Source: Poronia punctata
Taxonomy: Eukaryota > Ascomycota > Sordariomycetes > Xylariales > Xylariaceae
Reading direction: 5' to 3'
NCBI GenBank assembly: GCA_022579005.1
Contig: MU401566.1
Coordinates: 7,354 to 71,353 of the forward strand
Length of the DNA stretch: 64,000 nucleotides
The first letter of the stretch is position 1, and every line of letters begins with the position of its first letter. The notes under the pieces are model-generated. The model saw only the letters and a list, made by a program, of their open reading frames with translations. It was not told the DNA's origin and searched no databases. Shown piece after piece: positions 1 to 12,439 of this stretch. The translations under genes were made by a program, and so were the position numbers.

Positions 1-10
1 CTCCCCCGCG

Positions 11-82
<72 letters not shown>
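1..82. repeat. Long poly-C tract at window start
   Basis: After ten C-rich bases, positions 11-82 are an uninterrupted run of C. A 72-base homopolymer is unlikely to be a faithful reading of the genome and is probably an assembly or contig-end artefact. The sequence becomes ordinary at about position 83. Confidence 0.9.
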
Positions 83-2170
83 TAGATCATGATGGGAATT
101 GAGACTTGAAGTTATTGAAATAGAATATATGGATAATCGGCTTTCTTTCTGCTGCTGCTGTGTCACTTCTTGGACACGAGGGGTGGCATATTGATTTATC
201 CACGCAGCATGAAGAACTCACGTGCTTCATCAAACGTCGCGATCCCCTTTTCAATGAATGAATACTCGTACGCGCTTCCATACCGACCCTTCATCAGATG
301 TCTAGACAACCTTGGAAGTCATATCTCAGCTTGCTCTACCTAAGTTAGGTACCTAGTTTAGATTCTCGTAGTAGGTAAGGTAGGTAGGTAGGTAGGTGAT
401 GGTCCGGACATGGACAGACTTCGTTTCTAAGCTTATTCATTCCCCCTTTTCAATCCTGCGATAATTATAATATGGTGACGCATGGAGACATATGATACAA
501 ATTTCTCGCTTGATAGCTTGATGATGTTGATGTTGATGTCGCATGTGTGTCTAACCTACATCAGTTAGGCTCTTCTCTTCTTACAGCGGTTGCCCGATAT
601 TCCCTTTATACCGGCCGGCATATCTAACCCCCTTAAATAATACCTCTTTCTTATCTGTTTTTCTTTGCGACCGTGTTAAAAAAAAAAAAAACCTGATAAA
701 TATATATATATATATATATATACTTTACATTCTACGACTATAAGTATGTCTCTCTCTATATAAAAAGACAACAAAGTTATAAGCGAGCTTAACATATCAC
801 GCCTCCCTGTGCCCGCTAAGTAAACTCCGATGTCCAGCTCAAAAAGGTCGTGCCTAAAAACCCCCCGGTCCAGGCAAGATGGACCCTTATCTATGCTCGT
901 CGACTTATCATTGGTTAAATCTTTTTGAATTTTTTTGAGACGATGCTTTTTATGCGTACTTCTCTGCACTTTATCTTTTTGTACGAGTATGTGCAGCACT
1001 CAGCGCTGGCAGGAGGTAATAGGAATTACATAACTTAACCCAAGAAGTTTATATGGAGAGGGCTTATCGGTCTCTTATGATTATTAAACATAGATAAGGC
1101 ACGATTATTTATCTATCTATCTATCTATCTACTCTTACCCGTCAGGGATTAGATGACCAGAGCAGGGGGTGTTGAACGACCGGATTGTAGGTAGGTTTGA
1201 ATGCGCCCGGAGAAGATATTCCTAGGTACCGGGTAACTGCCTGTGAGTATAACATGGAAAGAAATACCTACCCTATTCAAAGGCCGAGGAGAATACTCAT
1301 CCATCACCGAGTCTACCTAGTCTAGATCTTGGATGGGATGGGATGGGATAGATATGGTTATAGCCTTATCAGTATCTTACAAGGATGTTTGCCATACCCT
1401 TGTTAAACATGGTGACATGCCCCTCCTCTTCCCAGTCGTCTTATCAGATCGACCAATCCGATATTACGTGCCCCACGTGCCAGAAGGGTTTCCCCAGGTT
1501 CAGCCTTGAAAGATGAGATGACAGAAAGAAAGGAAGGAATGAAGGGGATAATTACTTATCTATATGCTAAAGTGAAGAACAAAGAATTGCATGGGAGGAG
1601 GGGGAGGGGGAGATAGGGCCAACGTTTGCGGCTGATGATTGGATTCCGGGGCACTCTGTATCTGTAGGGTAGCTAGCTACCTTGACGTGTCTACCGTCTT
1701 GTAGTAGGTAGTTTGTATAGGAAAATAGGTAGTATGTGCTGATGCAAAGAAAACGCCTAATGGTTCTTCCTTGGCATGGGGGAAGAAAGATCAAGGGAAC
1801 CTCGATATCTCAAGTTCGCTCGGATCCAAATAAATATGTCATACACATAGGTAAACCTAACCTAGACGGTTTTTGCTCGGCTTTCTATACCTTACCTGTG
1901 ACAGTGTTAATAATTATAACTTGATGATGTAAGTGATTGATAGGACCGGTTGTTCAAGGATAGGGTATAAGAAATAAGGTTTATTTCGCGTCGTGTTTGG
2001 GTGCTACCCTTCTTTTATATAGTTGCGTCCCCTCTTTTCCCTCTCACCTCTCACCTCTCACACCGAGAGCAAGAAGGTCATAAAAAGAGAAGGATAATAT
2101 CTTGTGAGGGGGTCTCAGACTCTTTACTTACCTAGAAATAAAAGGCACATTATTTTAGCGAGCAACGACC
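83..2170. other. Gene-free upstream region with simple repeats
   Basis: No reading frame here has convincing coding character. It holds a TAGG tandem repeat at about 372-396, an A tract followed by a (TA)n run at about 677-722, and an (ATCT)n run at 1111-1132. The last part, about 2036-2062, is a CT-rich stretch with repeated CTCACCT, typical of fungal 5' leaders, just ahead of the urea permease start. Confidence 0.6.
1440..1943 (+). promoter_or_regulatory. Candidate GATA-factor sites upstream of DUR3-like gene
   Basis: Three HGATAR cores are visible: CTTATC at 1440-1445 (reverse TGATAA context), CTTATC at 1555-1560 and TGATAG at 1938-1943. A CCAAT box lies near 1453-1457. Fungal urea permease genes are classically activated by AreA/Nit2-type GATA factors when good nitrogen is absent. 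Binding here is inferred from motif and gene identity only, and such short motifs also occur by chance. Confidence 0.3.
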
Positions 2171-4540
2171 ATGGAGTCAACGTCGGGCGCGGCACCTCTC
2201 GGACAAGGTGTCGGGTATGGCATCGTTCTCGGCCTGGGCTTCGCCTTTGCTCTAGGAATGGTAAGTTGAGACGGAAAGAGAAGCGAAATAGGTCGATTGT
2301 AGCTGATGAAGAAGCTGGTAGATCCTCGTCACATTCATTTTGAAGAGGTATAATGCCGAGCTACAGACATCCGAAATGTTCAACACAGCTGGACGGACGG
2401 TGAAGAGCGGTCTTGTAGGTTCGGCTGTCGTTTCTTCCTGGACGTGGGCGGCGACACTTTTGCAGAGTTCAGGTGTCTGCTATCGATATGGTGTGTCGGG
2501 ACCTCTTTGGTATGCCTCGGGTGCTACCGTGCAGATTCTGCTTTTCGCTACGCTTGCTATCGAGTTGAAGAGAAGGGCGCCGAATGCACATACATTTCTT
2601 GAAGTGTAGGTTTCCCATCTTTGGAGCTGATCAAATGGACGCAAGACTAATTATGTCTGAATAGCATCAAGGCTAGATACGGCACCGTTGCCCATCTTAC
2701 CTTCATGGTCTTCGGTCTCGTGACCAACATTCTCGTCAGCTTGATGTTGGTTGTCGGTGGGTCGGCAACGGTGAATGCGCTAACGGGCATGCATACCATT
2801 GCTGCCATCTATCTCTTGCCTGTCGGTGTCATTGCGTATACCGTCGTGGGCGGACTCAAGGCGACCATCCTGACTGATTGGATCCATACTTTCGCTTTGC
2901 TGATTATCATCATCATCTTCTCCCTCACTGCGTATGCCACCGGAGACACTCTCGGTTCGCCTTCTGCCGTCTATGATCGTCTGATGGAGGCGGCTGTTGC
3001 TCACCCGGTCGATGGGAATGCCCAGGGTAGTTACTTGACCATGAGTAAGTAGCACATTTTCTGTCGTCACGAGAACACTTGCTAACGGCCAATATCAGGA
3101 TCGACCGAGGGAGCCATCTTCTTCGTAATCAACATTGTCGGCAATTTCGGTACCGTGTTCCTGGACAATGGCTACTACAACAAAGCCATAGCCGCTTCGC
3201 CGGTCCACGCTCTCCCGGGTTATATCCTAGGTGGTCTGAGTTGGTTCGCGATCCCGTGGTTGACCGCGACGACAATGGGTCTTTCGGCCCTCGCGTTGGA
3301 AAGCACGCCGGCATTCCCGACATTCCCCAATCGAATGACGGAAGAAGAGGTGTCGGCAGGTCTTGTACTCCCATACGCCGCCGTGGCCCTGCTTGGGAAA
3401 GGAGGTGCGGTGGCGACATTGCTAATCGTCTTCTTCGCCGTTACCTCGGCCACATCATCCGAACTCATTGCCGTATCTTCCATCTTCACATACGATCTGT
3501 ACCGCACTTACTTCAAACCGGACGCGAGCGGCAAGCGTCTCATATACATGTCGCACATCATCGTGTGCGCATACGCCCTCTTCATCTCCACCTTCTCCGT
3601 CGGTCTGTGGTACGCTGGTGTCTCGATGGGTTATCTATATCTGTTGATGGGCTGCATCATCTCCTCGGCTGTCGTACCCGCTACACTGACGCTAGTGTGG
3701 TCCGGTCAGAACAAATGGGCTGCCGCTCTGTCGCCACCTCTCGGCCTCGCCTTTGCACTCATCGCGTGGTTGGTGACTGCTTCCAAACAGTGTGGGACTC
3801 TTGATGTTGCTTGCACTGGATCTAACCTGCCCATGTTGGCTGGCAATGGTAAGTACTAAGAACCCCCAAACAAATGTCGGATAAGTCTCCATCGGGGCCA
3901 ACTGACCTTTGTTTCCAAGTTACCGCTCTCCTCTCTCCACTGGTACTCGTACCCATATTCACCTTGATATTCGGCCTTGTAAGTAAACACTCTGCAACAC
4001 ACCCCTTTTCAAGGGCAGATTAGATACTAAGACCCCCAACAGGATAAGTACGACTGGAAATCCATGGCGCAGATCCGCAGAGCCGACGACCACGACCTCG
4101 CAGCCGCCGCAGGAGTCGACCTGGAGCAGACAGCAGCCGGGGCTCCCCAAGCTCAGCCGGACGGTCTCAGCTCACAGGAGGAGCAGGCAAAGCTCCTACG
4201 CGCCAGCAAGATAGCCAAATGGACGACAGTAGGCCTGACATTAGCATTCCTAGTCCTCTGGCCATTCCCCATGTACGGCTCCTCGTACGTCTTCTCCAAG
4301 CCCTTCTTCACCGGCTGGGTCACCGTGGGCATCATCTGGATCTTTGGCTCTCTCGGCGCCGTCGGCCTGTTCCCCATCTACGAAGGTAGACATACGCTCA
4401 AGCATACGGTGCGGTCTATTTATTTGGATCTCACGGGTAAGGGCCGGAGACGGATCGATGCCGAGGTTGTGTCAAGGGAGGAGAAACGCTCCGAGTCGGG
4501 GTCCAAGGATTCTGCGAATGTTGACGAGGCCAAGTTATGA
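2171..4540 (+). CDS. DUR3: DUR3-like urea/H+ (or urea/Na+) symporter, SSS family
   Basis: Plasma-membrane high-affinity urea permease of the solute:sodium symporter family, which also moves polyamines in some fungi. I read six exons: 2171-2260, 2346-2605, 2665-3044, 3099-3848, 3920-3978, 4043-4540. All junctions are GT..AG and phase-consistent (introns 85, 59, 54, 71, 64 nt), giving 678 residues, a normal DUR3 length. Diagnostic stretches are [13 protein letters not shown] and [14 protein letters not shown] in exon 2, then [15 protein letters not shown] at the exon 2-3 join. Exon 4 carries [20 protein letters not shown], and exon 6 begins [18 protein letters not shown]. About 14-15 hydrophobic segments are present, ending in a charged cytoplasmic tail. 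The start is the first in-frame ATG after a CT-rich leader (GACCATGG context). Upstream GATA motifs fit nitrogen control. No frameshift or missing segment was seen. Confidence 0.92.
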
Positions 4541-5572
4541 GGGGAATGAAGAGGTAGGACGGGTCACGGAGGATTTGGTTGGCCTTATTACTCGTACTCG
4601 TGGGGTTTTTTGGTTTGGTTTTACGGACGGAAGTTGCGATTTGTTATATTTACGTAATAAGATCTAAGCCGCTACACTAGAACGTTAATCGGCGTCTGCA
4701 GGTTTTGAACATTCGACTTCGAGGTCGTACGAGTTACCGATCTCGTCAAGATTTCGTTCCTTTTACTACACGTAAAATCGAACATCCGTTGTTACTTTTG
4801 ATATCTTGTGTCCTACGTTTCAGCCATGAAAAGAGCTGAGATATCTATCTGCCTACATTACACAGACCTGTTTGTAACCTTTAAACTGAGGTTAAGTGGG
4901 CCATCAGTTTGCTAGTAGCCCAGTTCTTACCACTCAAGCTTCCTTATTTCAAAGGTGCCCATCATCCAAATTCAAGTAGAATAGTGAGGCTTCTGATATG
5001 ATCTACCACAACTAGTAGTGACCGCTATTGTAAAAGAAGCCACTCCGGAAGCGACACGATAGCATCCCGTCGGGTACTAGATATAGTGGGTAACGCGGGG
5101 TATATACCAGGTACATGCTGGTTTTCTACTGGGGATGCCAAGACCATCCATCAGGTTTCAGACCCCAATTCAATTCAATGCCCATTTCGCTCGTCGACAC
5201 ATCTGGCAAACAAAAAAGTTCAACCTTCAGCTATTTTTTAGGACAGATTATTGATCTGTCTGCTGTTGGATCTTGACGATTATTTACCATTCAGAGGTTT
5301 CGTCTTTTGATTCTGTAGCACATCTTTAGTCCGTATGTACGATGTGTACACGTTAAAGTTAAAGCTCTTGCTTTTTTGAACATAGACGGCTTGAATTTTA
5401 TTGATATATTTGAACCCGTGAACTTCTGTTCATTCTTAGAATTGAAGAAATTCAACCTGCCCATAACACCCGCTCCGCGACCTCTGATCCTACAAATTAT
5501 CTATATATATATCCAATCTTGAATGAATTGATGGTATAGAGTCCTGAGCCCGATAATCGGCCGGTCGCTACG
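4541..5572. other. Intergenic region between urea permease and glucosidase
   Basis: No coding sequence is supported. The first part is the likely 3' UTR of the urea permease. The last 100 bases hold the promoter-proximal TATA and CCAAT motifs of the GH3 gene. Confidence 0.6.
5502..5517 (+). promoter_or_regulatory. TATA-like element and CCAAT box of the GH3 gene
   Basis: An alternating TA run at 5502-5512 is followed directly by CCAAT at 5513-5517, about 55-70 bases before the start codon. The position suits a core promoter, but fungal promoters often use other elements, so this is motif evidence only. Confidence 0.35.
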
Positions 5573-8514
5573 ATGGACGAGAAATTTCAGGAGAAAAAGG
5601 CGGAAGTCCGACATTCGTTCGACCTACGTTATTCCTCCGACTCTTTCCAATCTGATCTCGATGCGACAGAATACCTCCAGACCGACCCCCTCACCGCTTC
5701 CAAAGCCTCTACATATTCCGGCGTCTATCCAACTCCCCAGCAACAACGCCATTCGCGCAGGTCATGTTGCGGCTGTTTCAGAGGGAGATCACCAAAATGT
5801 CTTCTCATCACACTTGGTGTGTTCGCGCTCGCAATGGTGGCTCTGAGCGCCAGCGGATTCTTCGCTTTCAATAAATATAAACAAGCGCCCCCCGATGGCT
5901 TGTCCCCACCATGGTATCCGACGCCGAAAGGTGGGACGGCAAAGAGCTGGGCGGAGAGTTACGAAAAGGCACGCAAAATGGTGGCCAAGATGACGTTGCC
6001 TGAAAAGGTAAACATCACCACGGGAACTGGTTGGCAGATGGGTCCGGCTGTCGGTAACACTGGGCCTGCCGTCAATGTCGGCTTCCCGTCTTTGGCTCTG
6101 CAGGACGGGCCGTTGGGTATACGGTTTGCTGATAATTCGACGGCCTTCCCTGCCGGGGTCACAGTCGGCGCCACGTGGAATAGAGACCTGATGTATCAAT
6201 GGGGCAACGCTCATGCTGTTGAGGCTCGGAAGAAGGGCGTCAATGCCATACTCGGTCCTTGCATTGGACCGCTTGGACGGGCGCCTGCCGGTGGTAGAAA
6301 CTGGGAAGGCTTTGGAGCTGACCCTTACTTGCAAGGCATTGCTGCCGCACAGTCGATCAAGGGCATGCAGGACGAGGGAGTCATGGCTACAAGTATGTGA
6401 ACCCTTCAATCTCGACTCCGACGTTTTAAAATAGGGGCTATACACGCTAACTTTTGGAAATAGTCAAGCATCTGGTTGGAAATGAGCAGGAACATTTCCG
6501 ACAGCCTAACGAATGGGGCTTGGCAAACGCGATATCCTCCAACATCGATGATAGGTCCATGCACGAACTGTACCTCTGGCCTTTCGCCGATTCAGTCAAG
6601 GCCGGTGTTGTTAGCGTCATGTGCAGTTACAACATGATCAATAACTCTTACGCGTGTGGTAACTCCAAGCTGTTGAACGGACTCCTTAAAGACGAGATGG
6701 GTTTCCAAGGTTTCGTCATGAGTGACTGGCTCGCTCAGAGAAGTGGAGTGTCCACGGCACTTGCTGGTCTGGATATGACGATGCCTGGTGATGGTCTGTT
6801 CTGGACAGACGGGAAATCACTTTGGGGTCCGGAACTGACAAAGTCCGTTCTGAACGGCTCCGTGCCTCTTGATAGGATTAACGACATGGCTACACGAATT
6901 GTTGCCGCCTGGTATCAGATGGGCCAAGATGATGAAACCAAGTTTGATCCCAAGGGGCCCAACTTTTCGTCCTGGACCGATGATAAGATGGGCGTAGAGG
7001 CCCCAGGTAGCCCGAGCGAGCAGGAAGAGCGTCAAGTAAACCACTTTGTCAACGTCATGGGGAATCATTCATCAGTGGCGCGACAGATTGCTGCCGAGGG
7101 AACTGTTTTGTTGAAGAATGACGGATTGCTGCCCATCAGCCGTAAAGGGGAGCTGCCGGGAAGCAAAGCCAAGGAACGGGACGGGCCATTGCGGATAGCC
7201 ATCTTTGGAGAAGATGCAGGCCCCGGTCAAGGCGCTAATTACTGCAAGGACCGCGCCTGCAATCAAGGGACCTTGGCTTCTGGCTGGGGATCCGGCGCCG
7301 TGGAATTCCCCTACCTCGTCACCCCAGAAGAGGCTCTCGGCAAGGCTTGGGATAGCAAGCATGTAAATGTGACGAAACATTTGTCCAACGGGCTGTCCTC
7401 CGACAGCGAGGCCGAGATCCTGAAAGAGGCCGAGGTATGCATTGTTTTCGCCAACTCCGACTCTGGAGAGGGCTTTGTATCATGGAGCAATGTATACGGC
7501 GACCGGCCTGATATCAACTTACAGAAGGGGGGCGATGACCTGATTGTCCAGGTGGCTGAGGGTTGCCACGGAGGAGACGGACAGGTTCTCGTCGTCATCC
7601 ACACCGTTGGTCCTGTTATCGTGGAGAAATGGATAGACCTGCCCAACGTTAAAGCTGTGCTGTTGGCCAACCTTCCTGGCCAAGAAAGCGGCAATGCGCT
7701 AGCCGATATCATCCTGGGCGATGTTAACCCTAGTGGCAAGCTACCGTGGACCATTGGCATGGTTTTGGATGACTATGGACAGGGTGGCCTACTTATGTAT
7801 ACGCCTAATGGTCTAGTCCCACAGCAAGATTTCGACGAAGGACTATACATCGATTATCGGTACTTTGACAAGTTTGAGATCGACCCCCGGTTTGAGTTTG
7901 GGTTTGGGCTCAGTTATACCACGTTTGAATTCGAAAACGTCGTTGTCAAGGAGGTGAAGCCCAAGTCGGCCTTGCCCGCTCCTCGACCGGACGACTTTGC
8001 AGCACCACCCAAGTACGACACTACCATTCCAGATGCGAAGGAAGTGTTATTCCCTGAAAGTATTCGAAAGCTGGAGAAATTCATCTATCCTTACCTCGAT
8101 AGCACCGACGATATTGGATCTGGATCATATCCCTACCCGGACGGCTATGATGTTGAACAGCCCCTATCAGGCGCTGGCGGAGACGAAGGAGGAAACCCCG
8201 ATCTCTGGGAAACCTATGTAGAGGTCTCGGTCGACATCAAGAATACCGGCGGGAGAAAGGGACAGGTTGTTCCCCAGCTTTATCTAAGCTATCCGGAATC
8301 GTCTACGGTTGATTTCCCGGTCAGAGTACTCCGTGGATTTGATAAGTTATCATTGGATGAAGGGGAGGAGACTACGGTGACGTTCAACTTGACTCGCAGG
8401 GACTTGAGTTACTGGGATGTTGTTGTGCAGAACTGGGTCATGGTTGAAGAGGGCAAGTATACCTTTGCGGTTGGTCAGAGTTCGAGGGATCTCATTGTTT
8501 CTGGGACGTGGTAA
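5573..8514 (+). CDS. Membrane-anchored GH3 beta-glucosidase
   Basis: Glycoside hydrolase family 3 beta-glucosidase, releasing glucose from the non-reducing ends of beta-glucosides such as cellobiose. Two exons, 5573-6392 and 6464-8514, with a 71-nt intron, give 956 residues. Residues 1-75 are hydrophilic and Ser-rich, ending in a Cys/Arg patch. Residues about 76-98 form one transmembrane segment, and the catalytic part follows. There is no cleavable signal peptide, so the enzyme is predicted to be a type II membrane protein like the Aspergillus bglE/bglF/bglG group. The splice restores the GH3 motif KHLVGNEQEHFR around residue 275. The catalytic nucleophile is in GFVMSDW, Asp about 361. The C-terminal third has FGFGLSYTTFEF and a fibronectin III-like domain. 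The sequence is intact. The substrate is not defined by sequence. Confidence 0.93.
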
Positions 8515-10061
8515 ACGTGGATATGGTATGGTTGGAGATGTGTAACGAGACGAGGTTTAGCGGGTCTTTGATACCAAGTCAAACAACAGTATGAGTACGA
8601 TGAAGTTATGAGGTAGTTTGAACGTTCTGGCGCAACACTTTGTCTTTTGTGGTGATTTTGCATCTATCGGTTGTTCTCCAAGTATGTCGATCTAGACTGA
8701 ACAAAGACTTTATGGAAGAAGGGTTACGACTACCTAATAAAGTAGGATCCATAACCCCTCGCAAACTCCTTCCTATCCTTGGGGTAAGTATAACAAGAGA
8801 AGTATCCATAGAGACTTTTATTTTTAGGTTATGGTTATCCAACCGAAACTTCTTCCCCCCCCGGGGATGCGGCTCAAACAATTGGTGGGATGGGACGATG
8901 GGAATCACTGGGAATCGGGAGGATCCGGGCTGGCTTCCAATTGCTACCCTTCACGGTTGTACTTTGTAGTGTTTTAGCGTGGTAAAGGGTCTGGCGCGGG
9001 GTAAAAGTACTGGATTCCAGGGGACTTTCGGTTATACAAGCTAGCACGGATATGTTCTAGGTTAGGTGGCCCCAGGTAGCGGGTGGATAGTGGGTTATGA
9101 AAACCCCATGATAGCTTGTAAACTGCGGAGGGGTTGTCTCATTTGTACCTGCTTTGAATCCCGATATCTGGACTCCGGTAAACGGATGGTTTGTTACGCT
9201 ACATTATGAACTGGTTTGCTTGGTTAAGGTAGGTACGGTAATACATAAACTAACCTAGGTACATGTAAGTACTTGGATACTGAATTCATTCCAGAGAGAC
9301 AGGGCCAAGACCCGGTTCTAGGTGGTAGGCTGCGCGTGATTCCCCAACCAGTACATGTACGAGTACACATGTCCTCGCAAGGACTTGCCTGATGGAGCTA
9401 AGATCTGGCGCCGAAGCTGTGAAGTCATACAAACGACTGGTTCAGGAGTTATCTCTCAGCATCTAGACTAGGTAAGGTATAATATGAGGCAAAAAAATGG
9501 GTAGACTAGAAAGTGCATAGAATCTAGGTTAGATAGCTCTTTGCCTTTCCCCTTTCCTCCCCTTTCAACAACCCCACTTCAATCATGGTATTGATTCTTG
9601 AGTAATACGAAATACAAACATTATTTTTGTGTACCAAGATTAACCTAACCTTACCTAGGTACGTATATCTAATATTGAGAGACTTCTCCGCCTGGGCCGG
9701 TTAATGGGACGACGTGCGTCCTATCAACAGCTCCTTCACCGGCAGACCGGTCTATTTCCTACCCAAGGTAGTCTAGTCCCTTGCTTATCGCTGTACCTTT
9801 CCCTTTGCCTTGCCTTGCCTTGCCCAACATTCGGGAATCATAAGCTTGGCGCCGTCTAGATAGGAAGCAGCCCCTTGTTTGAGACGAGTATTTAAACACT
9901 CTGCTGTGCCTTTCCTTCGGGTTGAACAGATAGGTATAATATCATCTTTGACCCTTTCTTGTCATCCTTCACTGTCAGTGCCACAGACTACACAATCGGC
10001 ATACACATCGGAGAAGGACATTATCATCGTTTTAATTTATATCCTTGCGTAGGCATCCATC
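8515..10061. other. Intergenic region, GH3 to amine oxidase
   Basis: No gene is supported. It contains several TAGGTA/TACCTA-type motifs (for example near 9226-9262 and 9649-9662). A C/T-rich stretch at about 9541-9583 and AGATAG/CTTATC motifs in the last 300 bases belong to the amine oxidase promoter. Confidence 0.6.
9784..9933 (+). promoter_or_regulatory. Candidate GATA-factor cluster of the amine oxidase gene
   Basis: CTTATC at 9784-9789, AGATAG at 9858-9863 and AGATAG at 9928-9933 are three HGATAR cores within 150 bases, 130-280 bases before the start codon. Fungal amine oxidase genes are commonly nitrogen-repressed through GATA factors. The role here is inferred from motif clustering and gene function. 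Confidence 0.35.
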
Positions 10062-12439
10062 ATGGCTGTCGACCAGACCCCTCACCCTTTACGGCCCCTC
10101 ACGGAGGAGGAGCTCGTCATCGCCCGAGATCTCGTCGTCAAACAAAGTAACGGTGAAGGCGTCGTTCTCTTTTTCCGGTCCATCTACATAGATGAACCTA
10201 AAAGAGACGACCTCATCCAGTTCCTAGCTGCGGAACATGCGGGTGAAAAGCCCGCAATCACAATCCCGAGACAGGTGACGGTACTGTTCGACCTGGTCAA
10301 AGATGGCGTACCGACGCTTACCGAGACAATCGTCGATGTTGAGGCCGGCGAGATTCGCAGAACTAAATCCTTTGCCCCTTACTGCCAGACAAGCTACACG
10401 TTGGCCGAGTTTGGCATGTTCCAGGAAGCTTGCGTCAACTCTGACATGTTCAAGGAGGCCATGGAGGAGTTTGACCTGCCGGAACACATGTCCGTCACTA
10501 TAGATCCTTGGCCTTATGGTGGTCTTGACCCGGAGGAGGATCTCTCCCGAACTCTGCAAGGCCTGGTGTTTGCGAGAGATTCGACGAAAAATAATCAGGA
10601 TTCTAACCATTATTCTTACCCCATTCCCATCATTCCCGTCATGGATGTGGCGACTAAGAAAATAGTCCGGGTCGACCGTCTGGCAACAGGTGGAAGCGGC
10701 GAGAGCCTCTACCCCCGATCAAAGGGAGACAAACCTAAAAAGTTATTCGAACACGCCAAACCTGCCGAATACGTACCTGAACTACTCGACATTCAGCAGC
10801 GGGCTGATCTCAAGCCTATCAATGTCACGCAGCCCGAAGGTGCCTCGTTCAAAGTCCACTCGGATAATCTGATTGAGTGGCAGAAATGGAGGTTCCGCAT
10901 CGGGTTCACACCCCGTGAAGGCGCGGTCCTACACGACGTGTGCTATGAGAACAGGCCGATTATCTACCGTCTGTCTTTCTCGGAGATGACGGTCCCGTAC
11001 GGCGATCCCCGCCCGCCTTTCCATCGGAAACAAGCTTTCGACTTTGGTGATGGTGGAATCGGTCGCGCGGCTAATAATTTGAAACTTGGTTGCGATTGTC
11101 TCGGTGCTATCCATTATCTGAGTTCCGTCGTGACGGACTCGGCTGGAAAGCCCGAGATGGCGAATAACGTTGTGTGTCTACACGAACAAGACAATGGTAA
11201 GAATTCTACCCCTACTACTATTGGGCCAAGTCTAATACATCCCAGGTATCGGTTGGAAACACACCAACTTCCGAACAGACCGCGCCGTCGTCACGCGCCT
11301 TCGCGAATTTGTCATCCAATTCGTAGTCACACTAGCAAACTACGAGTACATCTTCGCCTACAAGCTCGACACAGCCGGCGGCATCTCAGTCGAGACCCGC
11401 GCTACCGGCATCGTCAGCGTCGTAGCTATAGACGAGGGCAAGACGTCTGGATACGGCAACGTCGTATCCCCCGGCGTACTCGCCCAGAACCATCAACACA
11501 TCTTTGCCGTGCGCATAGACCCCACCATCGACTCATACGAAAAAGGCGACACGAGTGTTGTGTTGGAAGAAACTCATCCTATCCCCATGAACCCGGAAAC
11601 CAACCCCTTTGGCAACGGCTACGAAATCCGTCGCACGGTAGTTGAAAAAGCCATGTATACCGATGCTGAACCTAGGTTCAACCGCGCGGTCAAGATGGAA
11701 AACGCGAACAAGAAGAATCCCATCAGCGGCAAGAATGTCGCGTATAAATTCATCCCGCCACCTACGCAGCTCATGCTCGCCGATGAGAAGAGTACCCAGG
11801 CGGCCAGGGCTCCTTATGCGAAACATCATCTCTGGTTCACGGGACATCGTGACGAAGAGCTCTGGGCGGCGGGCGAGTTTACTAATCAGAGTAAGAAAGA
11901 AGAAGGAGGTGTGAGAGATGCGGTTGAGAGAGGGGATTGGTTCGTTGATGAACCTTCTTCTACGAGTGAGAAGGGCCGGAAAAGTACACCTGTGGTTTGG
12001 AATGTTTTCGGATTAACTCATAACCCGCGTGTCGAGGATTGGCCTGTTATGTGAGTAGTTCCAAAGCTGCCCTTCTTATCTCCTTTCTTCTTTACTAATG
12101 GATTCGTCTAGGCCCGTCGAAATCCACCAATTCCACATCCGTCCAGCGGATTTCTTTACTCGGAACCCTGCTATCGATATGCCTACGGGCAAGAACGAGA
12201 GTAGTGTTCTTCTCTCTGGTAATGATTCTTCTTGCTGTAATAATAAGAAGGATGCGGATTCGGGATCGGTACAGGAGAATGCGGTGGCGCATTTACAAGG
12301 GACGGCTACGGATATCGATCCTAAGGATTTGGGATCCAAGACCAATGGAGGTGATAAGGAGAAGGAAAAGCGTCTTTCGGTTGGTTTGTCAAGGATTTTT
12401 CCGTGGAAGAGGGAGAAGGAGGGGAGTGCTAAGTCATGA
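10062..12439 (+). CDS. Copper amine oxidase (TPQ-dependent primary amine oxidase)
   Basis: Oxidatively deaminates primary amines to aldehyde, ammonium and hydrogen peroxide, letting fungi use amines as nitrogen source. Three exons, 10062-11196, 11246-12050 and 12112-12439 (introns 49 and 61 nt, phases consistent), give 755 residues. N-terminal N2/N3-like domains are followed by the catalytic domain. The catalytic base is Asp about 327 in AFDFGDGG, just before LKLGCDCLG. The topaquinone precursor is Tyr about 411 in LANYEY. Copper ligands are His about 461 and 463 in NHQHIFAVRID and His about 637 in FGLTHNPRVEDWPVMP. All key residues are present. The last about 90 residues are a poorly conserved, charged tail ending AKS, not a standard PTS1, so peroxisomal location cannot be claimed from the C-terminus. 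Confidence 0.93.

Noticed and set aside
1736..1924. 62-codon frame upstream of DUR3
   Set aside because: No homology pattern. It sits in promoter DNA and overlaps a frame on the other strand.
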